Below, one piece after another: positions 27,898-37,264 of a DNA stretch of 42,885 nucleotides. The notes beneath the pieces were generated by a model. It searched no databases, had not been told where the DNA came from, and was given only the letters and a program-made list of their open reading frames with translations. The stretch is from a virus, in IMG/VR virus record IMGVR_UViG_3300012936_000039, positions 1-42,885 of that record; one strand, given 5' to 3'. A program made the translations under genes and the position numbers. Within the stretch, counting starts at the first letter, position 1, and the number at the start of each line of letters is the position of its first letter.

Positions 27898-28572
27898 ATG
27901 GCAAAGGTATGTAGATGCTGTGGTCAAGAAATCAAAAGCGATTCCAAATATCTATGGATTCTTGATAATGGTCACGGTGGAATAATCGACGGAATTTATC
28001 AGACAGCAGGAAAACGAAGTCCTATTTGGGCAGATGGAACTCAGCTATTTGAAGGTGAGTTTAATCGTGCTATTGTAGATAGAATTTCAAAGTATTGTGA
28101 TGATAATAATATTGATTACATAAACTTGGTTAATACCAATGAAGATGTGCCTCTATCTACGAGAGTAAAGATGGCAAACGAGGTTTATCGTGAGTCAGAC
28201 AAGCCTTGTATATATGTAAGCATACACGCAAACGGATTTAGTGATGAGTCTGCAAATGGTTGGGAGGTGTATACATCCCCGGGAGAAACAAAGTCAGACC
28301 ATATAGCCACAGTTCTGTACGAAGAGGTAGAGAAAGAGTTTCCGGATTCTTATAACGAAAGCATTAAGTTGCGAAAAGACACAAGCGATGGTGATGTAGA
28401 CAAGGAGTCGAACTTCTATGTGCTTATACACACTGCTATGCCTGCTATATTATCAGAGAACTTTTTTATGACAAATGAAAAAGAATGTAAGACATATCTC
28501 TTGAGCGAGGAAGGTAGAGACCGTATTGCAAAGGCTCACATTGAAATGATAAATAAAATCGAGAACGAATGA
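27898..28572 (+). CDS. N-acetylmuramoyl-L-alanine amidase (Amidase_3), endolysin
   Basis: The zinc ligands and catalytic residues of the Amidase_3 family are visible: LDNGHGG (His), EGEFNRAIV (Glu), YVSIHANGF (His) and ILSENFFMTN (catalytic Glu). The N-terminus has CRCCGQEI, a short Cys motif (possibly a small zinc finger). It cuts the amide between muramic acid and the stem peptide to lyse the host. It has no signal peptide, so a holin is needed. The next gene supplies one; it overlaps by 4 nt. Confidence 0.9.
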   Translation: MAKVCRCCGQEIKSDSKYLWILDNGHGGIIDGIYQTAGKRSPIWADGTQLFEGEFNRAIVDRISKYCDDNNIDYINLVNTNEDVPLSTRVKMANEVYRESDKPCIYVSIHANGFSDESANGWEVYTSPGETKSDHIATVLYEEVEKEFPDSYNESIKLRKDTSDGDVDKESNFYVLIHTAMPAILSENFFMTNEKECKTYLLSEEGRDRIAKAHIEMINKIENE

Positions 28573-28964
28573 AAGAAATATTGACTAGACTATTTGGAAA
28601 GGGTTCGGGGGTTGTTGAGCAGGTCGGAGGGGTTGTAGACAAATTCATTAGAACTAAAGATGAGAAGGCTCAGTTCGAGAAGGAGATGGCAGAGATACTT
28701 ATCAATGCTGAGGCTGATATGCAAAAGAACGTCACCGAGAGGTGGAGGGCAGATATGACCTCAGACTCTTGGCTGTCAAAGAACGTACGGCCATTGGTTT
28801 TGATGTTCTTGGTTTTGTGCACGATGCTATTGATATTTATTGATGCGGGTCGACTTGATTTTAAGGTTGAAGCAAATTGGGTAGACCTACTACAGATTCT
28901 TTTACTTACTGTTATAGCAGCATATTTTGGTGGAAGAACGGTTGAGAAGACAAGAAAGAAATAA
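28569..28964 (+). CDS. Holin (3TM superfamily), 131 aa
   Basis: The N-terminal half is amphipathic (VVDKFIRTKDEKAQFEKEM), then two strong hydrophobic segments PLVLMFLVLCTMLLIFI and DLLQILLLTVIAAYFGG, with NVRPLV before them, as in phage Holin_3TM proteins. The C-terminus is basic. It would form the pore that lets the amidase reach the wall. The start overlaps the amidase stop (ATGA). Confidence 0.8.
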   Translation: MKEILTRLFGKGSGVVEQVGGVVDKFIRTKDEKAQFEKEMAEILINAEADMQKNVTERWRADMTSDSWLSKNVRPLVLMFLVLCTMLLIFIDAGRLDFKVEANWVDLLQILLLTVIAAYFGGRTVEKTRKK

Positions 28965-28968
28965 TTCC

Positions 28969-28976
28969 TATCTTTG
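28969..28976 (+). promoter_or_regulatory. Rightward promoter -7 box (TATCTTTG)
   Basis: An exact TAnnTTTG match right after the holin stop and 21 nt before the ATG at 28998. Confidence 0.55.
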
Positions 28977-28997
28977 TGAGTAATAAAATTTAATATA

Positions 28998-29225
28998 ATG
29001 AAACTTGATAAAAAAGAACTAGAGACTATCCGAGAAATGCAAGGAGAGTTTCAAAAGGCAAAACTTGCCTTAGCAGATTTAGAGCTTAACAAGTACCAAC
29101 TTCTAAAGACTATTGATGTCTTGAAGCAGGACTTCGGTAAGCACGAACAAAAGCTTATAGATAAATATGGAGCCGACTCCGTTATAAATGTTCAAACGGG
29201 AAAGGTAACTAAAGAAAAAAAATAA
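28998..29225 (+). CDS. Small coiled-coil protein, 75 aa
   Basis: Mostly one coiled coil (LETIREMQGEFQKAKLALAD, LELNKYQLLKTIDVLKQDFG), then a short beta segment ending VNVQ-like and KEKK. Not recognised. It may be a chaperone or fibre-associated protein because the fibre gene begins 3 nt later. Confidence 0.5.
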   Translation: MKLDKKELETIREMQGEFQKAKLALADLELNKYQLLKTIDVLKQDFGKHEQKLIDKYGADSVINVQTGKVTKEKK

Positions 29226-29227
29226 AA

Positions 29228-30322
29228 ATGGGAAAGATAAGTACGTATGGTAATGTAAATCCGGTTAATTTAACGGATAAAGTTATAGGAACAAATGTTA
29301 CGGGAACACCTAACAACGTCACTAAGAATTTTTTAATTAGCGACTTGTTGGCATTGTTTCAAGAAAACATAACTCTTCAAAACGTACTTGATGCAGGAAA
29401 CACAGCCACAGAAGACATTAACCTTACAGGTAATATTTCTCTTGATGGAGGAAACTTTACTTTAGACCCTACCGCTTCTTTATATGTGGGTGGTCTTTTG
29501 ATAGACTCTACAGGAGCAGTAGGAGCCTTGGGGCAAACTCTTACTTCTGACGCAAGTGGTAATCCTGTTTGGGGGTCCGGTGGAGGCGGAAGTCAAAATT
29601 TAGAACAGCTTCTTGCTGTTGGTAATACAGCAACAAACGACATTAATCTTACAGGTGATTTAAACCTTACAGGTAATATTGTAGAAACAGGAAATTTAGA
29701 ACTTACAGGAAACATTACTCAAGCAGGAAGACATGACCTTACAGGAGACTTGATTCAAACGGGAGGAGATTACACGCTAACAGGGGATATGACTCATACG
29801 GGTGATTACGACCTTACGGGTAATATGACTATGGTAGGTGACCCCGATATAACAGGGGATTTAACACATTCGGGAAATTACTTGTTTGAGGTTGGTCAGT
29901 TTACTTTTGAGGGGACATCTACACTTCTTTTGCAAAGTGCAGTTAAAGATTCAACGGATACTTTAGGTTCAGATGGTGAGGTTCTTGTTTCTGATGCAAG
30001 CGGTAACCTTACTTGGCAATCTTTATCTCAGTTGCCAACTACTACTACAGTTAATGCTTTTGATGACCCTTCATCAAATGCAGATATAATATTTTACAGT
30101 GCTAGTTCAGCAGGAGGTACAATTTATTTAGGTTCTGAAGTAGCAGGAAAAAAGGTTGTTCTAGTTAGAACCTCTACTACTAATGCTGCAGACCTATCGG
30201 CTAATGGTGGGGCGTTAATTAATGGTGCTGTCGCAAAAGCATTACCCACAACACTTTATTCCGCAGTCACCTGTATATCTGATGGTACTGATTGGTACTG
30301 CAGTGCCGGACAGCCTTTATAA
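29228..30322 (+). CDS. Tail fibre protein with LTGD/LTGN repeats, 364 aa
   Basis: The N-terminal region (KISTYGNVNPVNLTDKVIGT, then FLISDLLALFQ) resembles the attachment region of the 518-aa fibre. Residues about 138-218 are a row of short repeats of the form (D/N)-x-T-G-(D/N)-(L/I/M), as in the beta-helical shaft of trimeric fibres. The C-terminus (ALPTTLYSAVTCISDGTDWY) is a small beta-rich tip. The repeats make its length prone to change. It would carry or bind the host receptor. Confidence 0.7.
   Translation: MGKISTYGNVNPVNLTDKVIGTNVTGTPNNVTKNFLISDLLALFQENITLQNVLDAGNTATEDINLTGNISLDGGNFTLDPTASLYVGGLLIDSTGAVGALGQTLTSDASGNPVWGSGGGGSQNLEQLLAVGNTATNDINLTGDLNLTGNIVETGNLELTGNITQAGRHDLTGDLIQTGGDYTLTGDMTHTGDYDLTGNMTMVGDPDITGDLTHSGNYLFEVGQFTFEGTSTLLLQSAVKDSTDTLGSDGEVLVSDASGNLTWQSLSQLPTTTTVNAFDDPSSNADIIFYSASSAGGTIYLGSEVAGKKVVLVRTSTTNAADLSANGGALINGAVAKALPTTLYSAVTCISDGTDWYCSAGQPL
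29640..29880 (+). repeat. Coding repeats of the fibre shaft
   Basis: About seven degenerate units of roughly 24-36 nt encoding the phrase L-T-G-(D/N) followed by 5-8 residues (LTGDLNLTGN, LTGNITQAG, LTGDLIQTGG, LTGDMTHTG, LTGNMTMVG, ITGDLTHSG). They are divergent in DNA sequence, so they are old repeats. Confidence 0.6.
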
Positions 30323-30332
30323 ATTTAATTTA

Positions 30333-30560
30333 ATGGACGTTAGAAAAATATCAATAGGGACAGATTTTAAATCTTCAATGAACTACATAGTAGGGCAAGA
30401 AGTTTTAAATGGAAACTATGTGATACACCTAATAAAGTTCAATTCAAAAAATTCTTCATACAAGCTTTATATAGAAGAAGTAAATGGAGACGTAGTTGTT
30501 CTTTGGAAGGAGTTTAACTCTAACCTTCCTATAACAATAGAATACAATATAAACTTTTGA
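30333..30560 (+). CDS. Hypothetical protein, 75 aa
   Basis: The start MDVRKISIGTDFKSSMNYIV (30333) lies 11 nt after the fibre stop, rather than in the longer frame within the fibre gene. The product is beta-rich with charged strands (GNYVIHLIKFNSKNSSYKLY). Not recognised. Probably a virion or assembly protein. Confidence 0.5.
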   Translation: MDVRKISIGTDFKSSMNYIVGQEVLNGNYVIHLIKFNSKNSSYKLYIEEVNGDVVVLWKEFNSNLPITIEYNINF

Positions 30561-31120
30561 AATCACCAACTCAATTTATAGTTACACCATTCAAGGGGAA
30601 ACGCTACGAAAATACCAAAGACATAGGAGGTCTTGATTTAATAATAAGCACATCAGAAGAAGACCACAGGTTCTCAAATAGGTATGCTGAGGTATTATCA
30701 ACGCCACTTTACTACAATGGAGAAATAAAAAAAGGAGATACTCTTTTAGTTCATCACAATGTATTTAAGTTCTACAACGACATGAAGGGTAGAAGGCAAA
30801 GCGGAAAGAGTTTTTTAAAGGATGACATGTTTCTTGTAGACCCGGACCAATTTTATATGTACAAAAATGAAAATGGTTGGAACTCATACGATAGATATTG
30901 TTTTGTAAAGCCTGTTCCTACAAAGGAATCTTACATATTTAAACCTTTTACTGAAGAGCCATTGGTGGGGGAAATGAAATACCCAAATGACTACCTTTTA
31001 AGTAAAGGAGTAAAGGCAGGTGATAGGATTAGTTTTAAGCCGGAAAGCGAGTATGAGTTTACTGTAGATGGAGAAAAACTTTATAGGATGTATGACCATC
31101 AAATAACAATGCTAGTATGA
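30557..31120 (+). CDS. GroES-like structural/cochaperonin protein with TTG start, 187 aa
   Basis: The start is TTG at 30557, overlapping the previous TGA by 3 nt; no nearby in-frame ATG is available. The N-terminal part (FIVTPFKGKRYENTKDIGGL) and the end (YEFTVDGEKLYRMYDHQITMLV) read like GroES strands at the two ends of its barrel (a KxD/EGxEY-like turn and final D-I-x-x-V strand), with LLVHHNVFKFYNDMKG in between. The protein is twice the size of GroES, so two barrels or one with an insert are possible. This would be a second cochaperonin beside 21969-22226. The assignment is by pattern and tentative. Confidence 0.45.
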   Translation: MKSPTQFIVTPFKGKRYENTKDIGGLDLIISTSEEDHRFSNRYAEVLSTPLYYNGEIKKGDTLLVHHNVFKFYNDMKGRRQSGKSFLKDDMFLVDPDQFYMYKNENGWNSYDRYCFVKPVPTKESYIFKPFTEEPLVGEMKYPNDYLLSKGVKAGDRISFKPESEYEFTVDGEKLYRMYDHQITMLV

Positions 31121-31398
31121 CACCTACTGAACTAAAAGAAGATATTATAAAGGCAGGACGTATAGCTGTTCAACAGCTCATCAAGGTTGCCAAGGAGGAA
31201 ATTATCAGACACGACCCCGAAGACGAACTTGCAGCGGACAGATTAAAAAATGCTGCAGCCACAAAGAAGCTTGCTATCTTTGATGCTTTTGAAATCCTAA
31301 ACAGAATAGAGACGGAGAAAGAAGTGTTAGAGCTTAGTAAGAGTGGTAAGAATAATACGGATTCAAAACAAGGGTTTGCAGAAAGACACGCAGGATAA
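31117..31398 (+). CDS. Probable small terminase subunit, 93 aa
   Basis: Short, helical and basic-acidic (KEDIIKAGRIAVQQLIKVAK), directly upstream of and overlapping (56 nt) the large terminase gene, as small terminases do. Sequence similarity to a named family is not visible. It would recognise the packaging site. Confidence 0.5.
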   Translation: MTPTELKEDIIKAGRIAVQQLIKVAKEEIIRHDPEDELAADRLKNAAATKKLAIFDAFEILNRIETEKEVLELSKSGKNNTDSKQGFAERHAG

Positions 31399-33622
31399 TC
31401 TATACAGGGTCTTAGAAGATTATATCCCAAAGACTGTAATCACCAACAAAAACAATAGTGGAAGTTGGAAGTATGGTTATGACTCAAAATACGACGTGGT
31501 AGTAATATCAAAGACGGGTCAGATAGGAGAGGTGGTAAACATACAGGGTCTACCTATTGCTTTACCTAAATCACCTAAAGAGTGTCGTCAGCGACACTCA
31601 AAAAAATCAGAACAATATTGGGAGCGAGTTAATATACCTAAAGAACTGAATAAGATTCAATCTATATTTCAGTGGAATGAGCAACACGCTACCTTTAAGA
31701 ACAGATGGGTTGACTACATAGAAGAAGAGTTCAACAGAAGAGAAGAAGGTCATTGGTTTATGAACAATGGCAAGAAGACATATATAACAGGAGGGCACTA
31801 TATGTATCTTCAATGGACCAAGATTGATGTTGGATATCCGGACTACAGAGAAGCGAATAGAATACTATATATATTTTGGGAAGCATGTAAAGCAGATAGC
31901 CGAAGCTTTGGAATGGACTACCTTAAAATACGTCGTTCCGGTTTTTCTTATATGGGCTCAGAGGAATGTGCAAATATAGGAACAATATCCAAGGATTCAA
32001 GGATAGGTATACTTTCTAAAACAGGAGCAGATGCTAAAAAAATGTTTACGGATAAGGTTGTTCCTGTCGTAAACAACTATCCATTTTTCTTTAAGCCTAT
32101 TCAAGACGGTATGGATAAACCTAAAACAGAATTAGCGTTTAGGATTCCTGCCTCTAAGATTACAAAAAAGAATATGTATGATGTCTCTGATGATGAGATG
32201 CAGGGTCTTGATACGACAATAGATTGGAAGAATACAGATGACAACAGTTATGATGGTGAGAAGTTGTTGTTGTTGATACACGATGAAAGCGGTAAATGGA
32301 TTAAACCAAACAACATACTTAATAATTGGCGTGTAACAAAAACTTGTTTGCGTTTGGGTAGTAAGATTATAGGCAAGTGTATGATGGGCTCCACTTCAAA
32401 TGCTTTAGCGAAAGGTGGTGGCAACTTTAAAAAGCTTTACGAAGACTCAATGCTTACGACACGAAACGCCAATGGTCAGACAAAGAGTGGAATGTATTCT
32501 TTGTTTATTCCTATGGAATGGAATATGGAAGGGTTTATTGACAGATACGGTATGCCGGTATTTAGGAAGCCTCCTGTTCCTGTGTTAGGTGTAGACGGAG
32601 AGATGATTTCAAACGGGGCTATTGATTATTGGGAAGCTGAGGTTGAGTCATTAAAAAATGATGCAGATGCTCTTAACGAGTTTTATCGTCAGTTTCCACG
32701 CACAGAGTCACACGCATTTAGAGACGAGAGTAAAGAGTCTTTGTTTAACTTAACAAAAATATATCAACAAATAGACTATAATGACTCCATGATAAAAGAG
32801 CATCATATAACAAGGGGTTCTTTTCATTGGAGAGACGGCATAAAAGATAGCGATGTAATATTTAGCCCGGATTCGAGAGGAAGATTTAAGGTTTCTTGGA
32901 CACCTCGTAAGGGACTTAATAATCGAGTTGAGGTTAAGAATGGAGTTAAGTATCCGGGAAATGAACATATTGGTGCATTCGGATGTGACTCCTATGACAT
33001 ATCCGGAGTAGTAGGCGGAGGAGGTTCTAATGGTGCTCTTCACGGCCTAACTAAGTTTAGTATGGAAGACGCTCCTTCTAATGAGTTTTTTCTTGAATAC
33101 GTAGCACGACCACAGACTGCAGAAATATTTTATGAAGAAGTTTTAATGGCATGTGTATTTTACGGTATGCCTATACTTATAGAAAATAACAAGCCTAGAC
33201 TTTTATATCATTTTAAAAACAGAGGGTATAGAGGCTTTTGCATGAACAGACCCGACAAAACGTATAACAAGCTGTCTAAGACAGAAAGAGAGCTAGGGGG
33301 TATACCTAACACAAGTGAAGATGTAAAACAAGCACACGCGGCTGCTATTGAATCTTACATAGAAAAATATGTCGGTATGGATATGGATGGAACTTTCAGA
33401 GAAAATGACATAATGGGTACTATGCCGTTTGTTAGAACCCTTGAAGATTGGGCTAAATTTGATATAAACAATAGAACTAAGTATGATGCCTCTATTAGTT
33501 CGGGGCTTGCAATAATGGCGTGTCAGAAACATCTATACACTCCACAGAAAAAAGAGTCAAAAATAAAGATTAACTTTGCAAGGTATAGTAACACAGGAAC
33601 ATTAAGTGAGATAATCAGATGA
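31343..33622 (+). CDS. terL: Large terminase subunit (ATPase-nuclease)
   Basis: The start is GTG at 31343 (V-V-R-I-I-R), within the preceding gene. The 759-residue protein shows a Walker A-like IRRSGFSYMGSEE (about 196-208, variant of the classical form), Walker B LLLIHDESGKW (about 308-318), a GSTSN coupling motif, and an RNase H-like nuclease with Asp in GAFGCDSYDISG (about 549), ILIENNKP (about 611) and NRTKYDASIS (about 713). It cuts concatemers and pumps DNA into the prohead. Length and motifs agree with terminases of marine Bacteroidota phages. The palindrome at 31581-31598 lies inside, read as CRQRHS. Confidence 0.9.
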   Translation: MVRIIRIQNKGLQKDTQDNLYRVLEDYIPKTVITNKNNSGSWKYGYDSKYDVVVISKTGQIGEVVNIQGLPIALPKSPKECRQRHSKKSEQYWERVNIPKELNKIQSIFQWNEQHATFKNRWVDYIEEEFNRREEGHWFMNNGKKTYITGGHYMYLQWTKIDVGYPDYREANRILYIFWEACKADSRSFGMDYLKIRRSGFSYMGSEECANIGTISKDSRIGILSKTGADAKKMFTDKVVPVVNNYPFFFKPIQDGMDKPKTELAFRIPASKITKKNMYDVSDDEMQGLDTTIDWKNTDDNSYDGEKLLLLIHDESGKWIKPNNILNNWRVTKTCLRLGSKIIGKCMMGSTSNALAKGGGNFKKLYEDSMLTTRNANGQTKSGMYSLFIPMEWNMEGFIDRYGMPVFRKPPVPVLGVDGEMISNGAIDYWEAEVESLKNDADALNEFYRQFPRTESHAFRDESKESLFNLTKIYQQIDYNDSMIKEHHITRGSFHWRDGIKDSDVIFSPDSRGRFKVSWTPRKGLNNRVEVKNGVKYPGNEHIGAFGCDSYDISGVVGGGGSNGALHGLTKFSMEDAPSNEFFLEYVARPQTAEIFYEEVLMACVFYGMPILIENNKPRLLYHFKNRGYRGFCMNRPDKTYNKLSKTERELGGIPNTSEDVKQAHAAAIESYIEKYVGMDMDGTFRENDIMGTMPFVRTLEDWAKFDINNRTKYDASISSGLAIMACQKHLYTPQKKESKIKINFARYSNTGTLSEIIR
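31581..31598. repeat. GTGTC-N6-GACAC palindrome inside terL
   Basis: AGTGTC-GTCAGC-GACACT. It is read in a different frame (E-C-R-Q-R-H-S) from the other coding copies, so DNA or RNA sequence, not protein sequence, is what is shared. Confidence 0.75.
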
Positions 33623-36054
33623 GAGACGTAAAAATAAACATTTCATCTGCAGGTTTCCCAAGTCAATTTGTATCGGATGCCGAAAAGGCTACGGACGAAT
33701 TTGGATTACAGATTGGACAGGCCATTCAATATGAATGGTTTAAGAAAGACGGGCAACAGTGCAGATTCTACAGTCAATGGAGAGACTTCAATAAATTAAG
33801 ACTATACGCAAGAGGCGAGCAGTCTGTTGCAAAATACAAAAATGAACTTGCTATAGATGGTGACCTATCTTATCTTAATTTAGATTGGACACCTGTACCT
33901 GTTATACCAAAATTTGTTGACATTGTTGTTAATGGAATGTCAGACAGATTATTCAAGGTAAAGGCTTACGCTCAAGATGCGCTTTCTCAAGCAAAGCGGA
34001 GCAAATATCAAGACATGGTTGAGGGGCAAATGGTGGCTAAAGATACACTTAACATTATAAAGAATAAGACAGGAGCTAATCCTTTTATAATAGACCCCGA
34101 GGAGCTTCCAAACACAGATGAAGAGCTTTCGTTGTACATGCAACTTAACTACAAGCCGGCGATTGAAATAGCTGAAGAAGAAGCCATAAACACTTTGCTC
34201 GAAGAAAATCATTATGAAGACATAAGAAAAAGATGTGATTATGACTTGGCCACTTTGGGTGTAAGCATGGCAAAACACAACTTTCTGAAAGGAGCAGGAG
34301 TAGAAGTAGAGTATGTAGACCCGGCTAATGTCGTTTATAGTTATACAGAAGACCCATATTTTAAAGATTGCTTTTATTGGGGAGAGATTAAAGTATTGCC
34401 TATTGTTGAGCTTTTAAAGATAGACCCTTCATTAACAAGAGAGGATTTAGAGGAGATAGGTAAATACAGTCAAAGTTGGTACAACTATTACAATGTTGCT
34501 CAGTATTATGAGAACGATATTTTTTATAGAGACACAGTTACTGTTATGTACTTCAACTACAAGACCACAAAGAAAATGGTCTACAAGAAGAAAATTCTTG
34601 AGACAGGTGGTTCTAAAGTTGTAGAAAAGGATGATACTTTCAATCCTCCACAAGAGATGATGGATGAAGGTAGGTTTGAAAGATTTGAAAAAACTATTGA
34701 TGTTTGGTACGATGGAGTTATGGTTATGGGAACTAACATTTTGCTAAAATGGGAGTTGGCTCATAACATGGTTCGTCCAAAATCATCAAGTCAACACGCG
34801 TTGCCAAACTATGTAGCAGTTGCTCCAAGAATGTACAAAGGTGTTATTGAATCATTGGTTAGAAGAATGATTCCTTTTGCTGATTTGATTCAAATAACTC
34901 ACTTAAAACTTCAGCAAGTAATATCTAAAGTTGTCCCCGATGGTGTGTATATAGATGCTGATGGATTAAACGAAGTGGATTTAGGAACAGGACAAGCATA
35001 TAACCCCGAAGACGCTTTACGTATGTACTTTCAAACGGGTAGTGTTATTGGAAGGAGTTACACTCAAGACGGTGACTTTAATCAAGGGAAGGTTCCTATT
35101 AAAGAGCTTCAGTCTTCGTCCGGAGCAAGTAAAACTCAGATGCTTTTAACAAACTACAATCATTATCTAAATATGATTAGAACTGTTACAGGTCTTAATG
35201 AGGCTCGTGACGCATCTACACCGGACCCTAATTCATTAGTTGGTCTTCAAAAACTTGCAGCATTAAATTCAAACACTGCAACTCGACATATACTTGACGG
35301 CAGTCTTTATATATTCAGAAGCCTGTCTGAAGCATTAACATACCGAGTAGCGGATATATTAGAATATTCAGACTTCAAGGATGACTTTGTAAATAAAATA
35401 GGTAAGTACAATGTGAGTATACTTGGTGATATATCTGACCTGTATATATATGATTTCGGAATATTTATTGAAGTTAGTCCGGATGAAGAAGAGCAAGCAC
35501 AGCTTGAACAAAATATTCAGATGGCTTTACAGAAGCAAGACATAAATCTTGAGGATGCTATTGATATTAGAGAGCTTAAAAATATAAAGCTTGCAAATCA
35601 ATTACTCAAAGTAAAGCGAGTTCAAAAGGAAGAAAAAGAACTAAAAAAGCAAAAAGAGTTACAACAAAACCAAGCACAACTCAATATGCAGTCACAGCAA
35701 ATGGCGGCTCAAACTGCTATGGAAAAACAGCAAGTAGAGATTCAAGGCAAAATGCAGCTTAAACAAGCTGAAGTGGCATTTGAGATTGAGAAGCTTAAGA
35801 ACGAAGCACAGCTCAAAAGAGAGCTTATGCAGACTGAGTTTGATTTCAATATGCAGCTTAGAGATATAAGTGAGAATGCTTTACAGAGCAGAGAGACCCA
35901 AAGAGAGGAAGCAAAGTCACAACGTATAAGTCAACAAAATACTCAGCAGTCAAAACTAATAGACCAAAGAAAAAACAACTTACCTCCAATGAAGTTTGAA
36001 TCTAACGAGGACAGTCTTGACGGATTTGATATGGCAGAATTTGAGCCTAGATAG
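33619..36054 (+). CDS. Portal protein
   Basis: 811 residues, starting 4 nt before the terL stop. The N-terminal 600 residues have the long, alternating charged/hydrophobic character of portals: FYSQWRDFNKLRLYARGEQS, VIPKFVDIVVNGMSDRLF and RRMIPFADLIQITHLKLQQ. The last 150 residues (about 655-780) are a Gln/Lys-rich coiled coil (KQQVEIQGKMQLKQAEVAFE) that would form the barrel inside the head. It forms the dodecameric vertex for DNA entry. The order TerL-portal-scaffold-capsid supports the call. Confidence 0.8.
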   Translation: MRDVKINISSAGFPSQFVSDAEKATDEFGLQIGQAIQYEWFKKDGQQCRFYSQWRDFNKLRLYARGEQSVAKYKNELAIDGDLSYLNLDWTPVPVIPKFVDIVVNGMSDRLFKVKAYAQDALSQAKRSKYQDMVEGQMVAKDTLNIIKNKTGANPFIIDPEELPNTDEELSLYMQLNYKPAIEIAEEEAINTLLEENHYEDIRKRCDYDLATLGVSMAKHNFLKGAGVEVEYVDPANVVYSYTEDPYFKDCFYWGEIKVLPIVELLKIDPSLTREDLEEIGKYSQSWYNYYNVAQYYENDIFYRDTVTVMYFNYKTTKKMVYKKKILETGGSKVVEKDDTFNPPQEMMDEGRFERFEKTIDVWYDGVMVMGTNILLKWELAHNMVRPKSSSQHALPNYVAVAPRMYKGVIESLVRRMIPFADLIQITHLKLQQVISKVVPDGVYIDADGLNEVDLGTGQAYNPEDALRMYFQTGSVIGRSYTQDGDFNQGKVPIKELQSSSGASKTQMLLTNYNHYLNMIRTVTGLNEARDASTPDPNSLVGLQKLAALNSNTATRHILDGSLYIFRSLSEALTYRVADILEYSDFKDDFVNKIGKYNVSILGDISDLYIYDFGIFIEVSPDEEEQAQLEQNIQMALQKQDINLEDAIDIRELKNIKLANQLLKVKRVQKEEKELKKQKELQQNQAQLNMQSQQMAAQTAMEKQQVEIQGKMQLKQAEVAFEIEKLKNEAQLKRELMQTEFDFNMQLRDISENALQSRETQREEAKSQRISQQNTQQSKLIDQRKNNLPPMKFESNEDSLDGFDMAEFEPR

Positions 36055-36082
36055 TTAAATAAATTAGAAAAAAAATTATTAC

Positions 36083-36090
36083 TAAATTTG
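36083..36090 (+). promoter_or_regulatory. Rightward promoter -7 box (TAAATTTG)
   Basis: An exact TAnnTTTG match 15 nt before the ATG at 36106. It would give the scaffold and capsid genes extra transcription. Confidence 0.55.
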
Positions 36091-36105
36091 TAAAAATTAA
36101 ATTAA

Positions 36106-37242
36106 ATGGAAATTAAAGTAAGAGAAGTTGGTGGTTCTGAAGAGAAATCACGAGCTGAAGTTGAGCAAGAATTATTAGACAAGGCTGAAAAAAATAATTT
36201 TGGAGAAGACAACGCTAACACTGATGGAGTGGAAACAAGCACTGAGAGTGCCACCGCCACGGAAGAGCAAGAAGACTTACAGCCGAAAGAAGAAACACAA
36301 ACTCAATCCTCAGAGTTAAATGAGGAGGACGTTCTTTTATATATTAAAAATAGGTACGATAAGCAGATAGACTCTGTGGGGCAGTTGTTTGATGAGAAAG
36401 AATCAAACCAAGAACTCCCCGAAGATGTTGCTGCTTATTTTGAGTACAAGAAAAAAACAGGACGTGGAATTGAAGACTATGTTAAATTGAACCAAGACTT
36501 CGATTCTATGGACGAAAACACTTTGCTAAAGAACTACCTTCTATCTACGGAGGAAGGTTTAGATTCTGATGATGTTGATGTTTTGTTGGATGACTACACG
36601 TATGACGAAGAAGTTGATGACGAAACGGATATTAAGAAAATAAAGTTAGCAAAGAAAAAAGCGATTGGAAGAGCCAAGAAGTATTTCAATGAGCAAAAAG
36701 AGATGTATAAACAACCCCTTGAGTCAAGCACGGTTGATGTCTCTGAAGCTGAAAAGGAAGAACGCGAGGCATATAACCAATATTTAGAACAGGCAAAGAG
36801 CTTTGAAGAGGAACAAAAACGGAGACGTGATTGGTTCGTGGAAAAGACAAACGAGGTATTCTCAGATTTCAAAGGTTTTGATTTCAAAGTAGGAGAAGAC
36901 CGAGTTTTGACTTACATCCCCACAAACGCAGAAGAGCTGAAAAAACGAAACTTAGACACGAACAATTTTATGAAAAAGTTCGTTGACGAGAATGGTTTGA
37001 TTAGTGATGCTGCAGGATTTCACAGAGCTTTAGCTATAGCATCAAATCCCGAAAGATATGCCAAGTTCTTTTATGAACAAGGTTTATCAGCAGGTACTGA
37101 GGATGTTACGAGAAAGATGAAAAACATAAATATGTCTGAACGTAAAGCACCCGAAGTTAGCACAAAGGGAGGCGTGCAAGTAAGGTCTTTGAACCCCGAC
37201 AGTGGTCGAGGCTTGAAGATAAAGAAAATAAAAAGAGTATAA
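36106..37242 (+). CDS. Scaffold-like protein, 378 aa
   Basis: Very acidic and helical, with charged low-complexity N-terminal part (SRAEVEQELLDKAEKNNFGE), long helices (AEKEEREAYNQYLEQAKSFE) and a basic C-terminus (SGRGLKIKKIKRV). This is the usual make-up of phage scaffolding proteins, whose C-terminal basic helix binds the capsid. The position between portal and capsid agrees. Confidence 0.65.
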   Translation: MEIKVREVGGSEEKSRAEVEQELLDKAEKNNFGEDNANTDGVETSTESATATEEQEDLQPKEETQTQSSELNEEDVLLYIKNRYDKQIDSVGQLFDEKESNQELPEDVAAYFEYKKKTGRGIEDYVKLNQDFDSMDENTLLKNYLLSTEEGLDSDDVDVLLDDYTYDEEVDDETDIKKIKLAKKKAIGRAKKYFNEQKEMYKQPLESSTVDVSEAEKEEREAYNQYLEQAKSFEEEQKRRRDWFVEKTNEVFSDFKGFDFKVGEDRVLTYIPTNAEELKKRNLDTNNFMKKFVDENGLISDAAGFHRALAIASNPERYAKFFYEQGLSAGTEDVTRKMKNINMSERKAPEVSTKGGVQVRSLNPDSGRGLKIKKIKRV

Positions 37243-37264
37243 ACAATTTTAAAAATTAGAAAAT

